In this document: positions 22,501 through 25,412 of the stretch, piece by piece
Layout of the letters: each line of letters opens with the position of its first letter
Position numbering within the stretch: the first letter of the stretch is position 1
Notes under the pieces: generated by a model
The model's input: the letters and a program-made list of their open reading frames with translations, nothing else
The model's database searches: none
What the model was told of the DNA's origin: nothing
NCBI GenBank assembly: GCA_051892875.1
Contig: JBJFGR010000007.1
Span: 1 to 25,412 of the forward strand
Direction: 5' to 3'
DNA length: 25,412 bases
Source of the DNA: JBJFGR01 sp051892875
GTDB lineage: Bacteria; Pseudomonadota; Gammaproteobacteria; Enterobacterales; Succinivibrionaceae
Position numbers and translations under genes: made by a program

Positions 22501-23341
22501 ATAACTTCTGAGCAGTTCCAGATACGGCAGATGGAATATCAAATGACCATTTTCCTTCATTTATTTGTTTTGGAGAAATATCTTCTTCGTCTTTATCTTC
22601 TCTGACAGTAAATCTTAATTGTGTTTGGAAAGATACGTATTTATTCTGATTTGCCAAAATCTGAACACCACCATCATAAATACCAGTTGATTTTTCAACC
22701 TTACCATCAAACTGTGCAAATGCTACAATAGAAGCTTTTTGAACTTCATTTACATTAAATGTTGCATCATCAGTTTCAGCATATTGCTTACCAATTAAAG
22801 CAATATGAGAAAAAGCCAAATCCTTTGTTATATTACATGACAAATAAGTTCTATCAAAGTTGAATCTATATAGACCATAAGGAACTGTACTACCATCTTC
22901 TTGTTTCTTCAACATGAATTCATTTGTTGGAACATAATACATTCCAAACAAATTTTCTGAATAGTTTTCTAGTGCTTCTGTATATTGTTCTTCATTTATA
23001 GGTGCAACTGAGTTAGGACTTTTAATCTTATATGATACGTTCTTTAAAACGAAAGAAATGTTATCTTTTAATAGTGTTTTATCTTGTAAAACATCCATAA
23101 TAGATAATTTCTTATCTTTAGCTATACTGTCAATATAATGAACATATCCTGAAAATCCTTTAAATGTTTTCTTATTGACAACAAATTCTTCATCGTCAGA
23201 AATAAAAGGCAAACCTTGGACGAACATATATCCAAGAATAGCAAATTTAATACCACCTTCTTGTGATATTAAAAGATGTCTACCTTCATTTGTGAACACG
23301 AATTCACTTTTAACAATTTTGTATTTATCTGTATCTGCCAT
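19523..23341 (-). CDS. Large fiber- or spike-like virion protein with Asn-rich beta-helical repeats
   Basis: The 1272-residue protein starts MADTDKYKIVKSEFVFTNEG, a short N-terminal attachment-like domain. Residues about 440-620 are a run of imperfect 13-16 residue units of the form N-x-LIxxxxN (SENFLVN, KQNILFN, DNTLICAYTN), as in stacked beta-helices. Residues about 862-905 (NSVILGGHHNKLIGGENVTF, then IGAEYSKASGKAHQVIMGKY) recall YadA-type left-handed head repeats. The C-terminal 200 residues are beta-rich. No signal peptide, chaperone-cleavage motif or enzymatic motif was recognised. A host-binding fiber or a decorating baseplate protein are both possible. TATAAATA (23357-23364) and AGAGG before the ATG indicate strong late expression. 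It is 35 bases downstream of the neck-protein gene. Confidence 0.65.
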   Translation of the reverse strand: MADTDKYKIVKSEFVFTNEGRHLLISQEGGIKFAILGYMFVQGLPFISDDEEFVVNKKTFKGFSGYVHYIDSIAKDKKLSIMDVLQDKTLLKDNISFVLKNVSYKIKSPNSVAPINEEQYTEALENYSENLFGMYYVPTNEFMLKKQEDGSTVPYGLYRFNFDRTYLSCNITKDLAFSHIALIGKQYAETDDATFNVNEVQKASIVAFAQFDGKVEKSTGIYDGGVQILANQNKYVSFQTQLRFTVREDKDEEDISPKQINEGKWSFDIPSAVSGTAQKLYLINNGLKTIRGGVAIGYDKPVLDELQLDQDGSIAIDKSIVAADCIDADDAENQFNAAALFHGINKYPEDGGKYIPQYLLTTVKATSSLKEDIEAYCAGMQLNGIGVSPYSLLGKDASPESPTFILGHLPENDLVAVDIFGRDNFKNQYSKDRFLFSFDNSATQPGYGEPNVLFKSHGNAFVEGASMNNNMFIDSNRNRASYGVANNTLINSDENLLTNGLHNAFILNSKRNNLSAVDALTMINGYANHIGDNASDNTLICAYTNSAFGNAKQNILFNARDNALSGNTMQNMLIRANENVIDQNCSENFLVNTNQAKVTWDSRYNVFNFVNNISARAAYRDLIDSTNYAWMQATSNNRVYNAFKFSGYSAQNNVAIGARFFGLYPNGSTQISGVERPLASDNQSNNNYIMNASYATLFGCSDNMIIDTYGLRSNDSVVDPGPVRVKGSSIVGSDGSKLYNAREVRLLNSIYSKVDGHSDYSDEELGLNGTSWIISERNTGILDSILAGEYSGGSGLSGTSFREGAESISTHGRPADMLRLRTQFINTYGSELNLSEYIPSEHYTASVTYSPYQAFKNQNKSVMEDSIKPQNSVILGGHHNKLIGGENVTFIGAEYSKASGKAHQVIMGKYNRDCAADLIYGCGHFDGDSYIQNEKEYSVSELKTIETMNGTIQNVRASSKLENALEFYAHQGKMILRNCDDGYDRNNGARSNAYGMSVTLDPTGIQFRDGNDKIIGEMYADDLKKDSETIIYVDFQDPVDDTTDGYFYVSDYDTSSDALKKYWASMTPKQRFDSIFNVGPTVLVSGTGKGTTEEHVFSHSTVGPGHKDPLFNNTKELTDISNALYDNQNSRKIKIIFNDFGIFKYNNHNNTVACYVELYFKGYPYYTEPNKACRYMGKAPCELKIYYMTKSGRVQSAQDYMKILVANNEIYEQSTRRCTDVIQYNGDSESKNRQVTQIKINQNETVTFEAFANDKYVNGFYVTSNAQGNPMG

Positions 23342-23356
23342 ATAATTCCTCTAATT

Positions 23357-23364
23357 TATTTATA
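23357..23364 (-). promoter_or_regulatory. T4-like late promoter of the fiber-like gene
   Basis: The minus strand reads TATAAATAAATTAGAGGAAT before the ATG at 23341. A consensus late element is followed by a short leader carrying AGAGG. Confidence 0.65.
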
Positions 23365-23376
23365 CAGATTAAAAAC

Positions 23377-24228
23377 TTACCAACCACCAAATGGATCAAT
23401 ATCTGTTCTTTGATCGACCGGTACTTTTGGAACATATTGAACATGAGAATTCACATTATCCATTGGTTTTCCACTTTGTGTTCCATCAACTGTATCTTGT
23501 TCAATAGTTTTGTTTATTGACAACATATCAGATGATGCATCAACTACACTAGTCTTATTGTGGGTTTCTGTCTTTGTATCTAAATTAAATGTTTCACCTA
23601 ATTCTGCATAACTTCTGAAGTCATCCATATTATCTGTATTTACATTATCTGCATCTACAAATTCATGATTATTTCTCCAGACTCTTAATGAGAATTGATA
23701 TGTTATTGGTGCACCCAAAAAGGTACTACCTTCCGCAAATTTCTTTACATTTATAACTTCATAATATATTCCATTATAATACATGTATATTATATCACCA
23801 ATTTTTGGAATATATGATGGATATTTTACTGATTTATCATCATAGTCAATCTGTGATGCTTCATCAAAATGTGCAATACTGCACATACATGTTATGATTT
23901 CTGTATATACCATTCCTTGCAATTCATATTGTTTTTGCATACTTGGCATACTTTCTGCATACATGTTTAATTCAAATCTTCTAACTATATTTTCTAATGG
24001 GTCTTCTCCCATTAAAGGGTCTCTCTTTAAGTTCATTTCTTTAATAAAATATTGAACTTTGAAACCATAAGTATTATAAGCTTCAGCAGTTAAGCTATTT
24101 AATAGTGCAACTTCACTACCATAACAATCTGAGGTACTATCAAAATATCTCTCTTTGGTCCAGTCAGTGTTTTCTACACTACATGCACCACCAAATATCT
24201 TTGCCATTTCTGAAGCGTAATCTGTCAT
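23377..24228 (-). CDS. Neck protein, T4 gp14-like
   Basis: The 283-residue protein has the T4 gp14 pattern. ALLNSLTAEAYNTYGFKVQY is followed by FIKEMNLKRDPLMGEDPLEN (the DxLFGEDP motif of gp14), a middle beta domain with YIPKIGDIIYMYYNGIYYEV and NVKKF, and YQFSLRVWRNNHEF. The C-terminal 90 residues are polar and likely extended, ending DPFGGW. T4 gp14 forms the neck that closes the filled head and joins the tail; T4 gp14 is 256 residues. The gene has a promoter-fused start (AATAAATATAATATG, no Shine-Dalgarno). It lies upstream of the fiber gene and, after the inverted block, of the terminase, comparable to the T4 order 13-14-15-16-17. Confidence 0.78.
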   Translation of the reverse strand: MTDYASEMAKIFGGACSVENTDWTKERYFDSTSDCYGSEVALLNSLTAEAYNTYGFKVQYFIKEMNLKRDPLMGEDPLENIVRRFELNMYAESMPSMQKQYELQGMVYTEIITCMCSIAHFDEASQIDYDDKSVKYPSYIPKIGDIIYMYYNGIYYEVINVKKFAEGSTFLGAPITYQFSLRVWRNNHEFVDADNVNTDNMDDFRSYAELGETFNLDTKTETHNKTSVVDASSDMLSINKTIEQDTVDGTQSGKPMDNVNSHVQYVPKVPVDQRTDIDPFGGW

Positions 24229-24232
24229 ATTA

Positions 24233-24240
24233 TATTTATT
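24233..24240 (-). promoter_or_regulatory. Late promoter variant fused to the start codon
   Basis: The minus strand reads AATAAATA-TAAT-ATG, one base off TATAAATA, with the same spacing to the ATG as the elements at 4737 and 18037. No Shine-Dalgarno sequence is present. Confidence 0.5.
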
Positions 24241-24248
24241 TTTATTAA

Positions 24249-24273
24249 AAAAGAGCCGCTTAACGACTCTTTT
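24249..24273 (-). terminator. Terminator whose loop contains the nucleotidase stop codon
   Basis: Minus strand: AAAAGAGTCG pairs with CGGCTCTTTT (one G-U pair) around TTAAG, followed by further T. The TAA stop of the nucleotidase gene spans the end of the stem and the loop. Confidence 0.75.
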
Positions 24274-24757
24274 GAACTATCTCTAATATCTTCATTTTTG
24301 CATCTTCAGGAGATTTATAATGAACGAATATTCCTTTTTTCTTTTCCCATGCAACTCCATTCTTTCCAAAGTCATCTATCAAAATTGAGTCTTTATTTGC
24401 ATAGATTTCTTTACCAGTACCACGACTATTTGTCACACCAAATGGAACTATAATAGTATGATGCAAATCTATATTAGTATGTTTCTTCAACCAATTTATC
24501 TTACCAATCTTACCATCTTCATAAGCAACTGTTGATAAAATATACAACTCTATATCTTCTTCTTTACAAAATCTATCTAACCATTTATAAAATGATTCAC
24601 CAGATTCTGTCCATGGACACTCTTCCCAGAATTCCGGACCTGCTTCATGAATGATAGGCCAATTGACCTTAGTTCCTTTAATACATTTATAATCTTCACA
24701 TTGTTTTCTAAAGTCAACAATTACTCCATCCATGTCACAATATATAGTTGTTATCAT
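24260..24757 (-). CDS. 5'(3')-deoxyribonucleotidase, HAD superfamily
   Basis: This 165-residue protein has the HAD nucleophile motif near the N-terminus, YCDMDGVIVDF (nucleophile D8, acid D10). ELYILSTVAYED is motif II (STV with Ser/Thr), a Lys (GKIGKINWLKKH) supplies the third motif, and KDSILIDDFGKNGVAWEKKKG supplies the acidic motif IV (DD). Length and layout match the NT5C-type small deoxyribonucleotidases, which dephosphorylate dUMP/dTMP. In a phage it could prune unwanted dNMPs or salvage nucleosides. GGAGG lies 5 bases before the ATG. Its TATAAATA promoter overlaps the stop codon of the upstream resolvase gene. Confidence 0.8.
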   Translation of the reverse strand: MITTIYCDMDGVIVDFRKQCEDYKCIKGTKVNWPIIHEAGPEFWEECPWTESGESFYKWLDRFCKEEDIELYILSTVAYEDGKIGKINWLKKHTNIDLHHTIIVPFGVTNSRGTGKEIYANKDSILIDDFGKNGVAWEKKKGIFVHYKSPEDAKMKILEIVQKSR

Positions 24758-24770
24758 AATTCCTCCATTA

Positions 24771-25412
24771 TTATTTATATTGGTCGAAATTCGATTTAAT
24801 TAAACCACCAGGATGTTCATCTGTTGAATTTGTTAATGCTTGTATTTGTTCAACTGTTAAAGTATGTAATTCCATTACATTTGCTTTCAAAGCCAATTCA
24901 TGTCTTAACATTTCACATATTGCGTATGCATCAATCAAGTCACTTGTTGGTGCATTACCTTTCTTATCGTCAACTACAACTGGTAAATCACTTATATCAA
25001 ACTTAACACCTTTATATGCTTTATATGTTTGATATGGGCGAATTTTTCCGGCATTACCTTTACCAGTGAAAAACTTCTTATGTGTTCCAGGAGGATAAAA
25101 TCTTAACTTCTTTCCTTCTCTAAATAAACTCATTTTGATATTTCCTTCAAATTCTGCCAATGAAAATATCATTCCTTGCGCACCAGATTTACCCATAGCA
25201 TATTCTTCAACTGCTACTATATCACAATCTTTACACCATTTTAAAATATAATCACAAAAGAATTGGTATCTTTGATATGTGCAACTATAATCTTTTACAT
25301 TATAGTAAATCATATCAGGACTCAATTTCTGTTGTTTTAATGTGGTGACAAATCCATGACGTTCTATATTAACTACATTGAATTTGTCATCTAATTCCAT
25401 AATAACAATTCC
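24771..25412 (-). CDS. RuvC-like Holliday junction resolvase (5' end outside window)
   Basis: Residues around IVAVEEYAMGKSGAQGMIFS give the second RuvC acidic residue (VEEYA), and SDLIDAYAICEMLRHE near residues 153-168 gives the C-terminal acidic pair of the RNase H-like fold. KKLRFYPPGTHKKFFTGKGN matches the basic loop before the last helix. The first catalytic Asp is missing if translation starts at the ATG at 25400. The frame stays open to the window edge (GIVI before that Met), where RuvC strand 2 would lie, so the true start is probably upstream. It would resolve branched replicating DNA before packaging, and is in keeping with a nearby terminase. Confidence 0.75.
   Translation of the reverse strand, partial: GIVIMELDDKFNVVNIERHGFVTTLKQQKLSPDMIYYNVKDYSCTYQRYQFFCDYILKWCKDCDIVAVEEYAMGKSGAQGMIFSLAEFEGNIKMSLFREGKKLRFYPPGTHKKFFTGKGNAGKIRPYQTYKAYKGVKFDISDLPVVVDDKKGNAPTSDLIDAYAICEMLRHELALKANVMELHTLTVEQIQALTNSTDEHPGGLIKSNFDQYK
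24772..24779 (-). promoter_or_regulatory. T4-like late promoter of the nucleotidase gene
   Basis: Minus strand: TATAAATAATAATGGAGGAATTATG. The consensus overlaps the TAA of the resolvase gene, and GGAGG precedes the ATG at 24757. Confidence 0.6.

Noticed and set aside
1..25412. tRNA genes, rRNA, transposons or stop-codon reassignment
   Set aside because: No cloverleaf-like segment, transposase or terminal repeats were seen. Genes end normally with TAA, TAG and TGA, so no recoding is indicated.

Overview
The window looks like part of a large, strongly AT-rich, T4-like tailed phage genome with a contractile tail (Caudoviricetes). It carries a gp17-type large terminase, a gp14-like neck protein, a gp27/gp5-type tail hub and spike, two tube-cap-like proteins, a gp55-like late sigma factor with matching TATAAATA late promoters, a RuvC-like resolvase and T4-style nucleotide metabolism. 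A run of exactly 100 N marks an assembly gap, so this is probably a draft or metagenome-derived genome. The host cannot be named from the sequence.

Layout. 2-145: the tail of a plus-strand ORF packed with inverted repeats. 220-4696 (minus): a small acidic protein and two unknown proteins, then a P-loop dNMP kinase, a thymidylate-synthase-fold enzyme whose substrate-selecting residue is Asp (dCMP-hydroxymethylase-like), and a NodU/TobZ-type carbamoyltransferase. Together the last three suggest hypermodified cytosine, possibly 5-carbamoyloxymethyl-cytosine. 4300-4435: a possible small RNA between a plus-strand late promoter and a terminator. 4749-12105 (plus): a late tail operon holding a possible PD-(D/E)XK protein, hub, spike, a small protein, a tube-cap-like protein fused to a YkuD-like L,D-transpeptidase domain, and a second tube-cap-like protein with a repetitive linker (interrupted by the gap) and a Cpl-7-like wall-binding motif. 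12191-15532 (minus): late sigma factor, zinc-ribbon baseplate-assembly-like protein, an unknown hydrophobic protein, and the C-terminal half of the terminase. 15558-19464: the split-terminase locus. 19523-25412 (minus): a 1272-residue fiber-like protein, the neck protein, a 5'(3')-deoxyribonucleotidase and a RuvC-like resolvase cut by the window edge.

The main discovery is the terminase. Its ATPase half (17058-17999, plus) ends in a 30-residue intein N fragment. Its nuclease half (14486-15532, minus) begins with a 101-residue intein C fragment ending in the canonical His-Asn/Cys junction. The two mRNAs come from opposite strands, so a working packaging motor would need protein trans-splicing. 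Each half sits beside a free-standing homing-endonuclease-like gene. The two nucleases have unrelated catalytic domains but the same N-terminal zinc-finger module. Flipping the TerN-nuclease block restores the order TerN-IntN, nuclease, nuclease, IntC-TerC, which is the known 'fractured gene' arrangement. The locus therefore looks like a fractured gene that later suffered an inversion.

A second theme is late-gene expression. Six TATAAATA-type elements were found. Three of them are fused to the start codon as (T/A)ATAAATATAATATG with no Shine-Dalgarno sequence, which predicts leaderless or nearly leaderless late transcripts.
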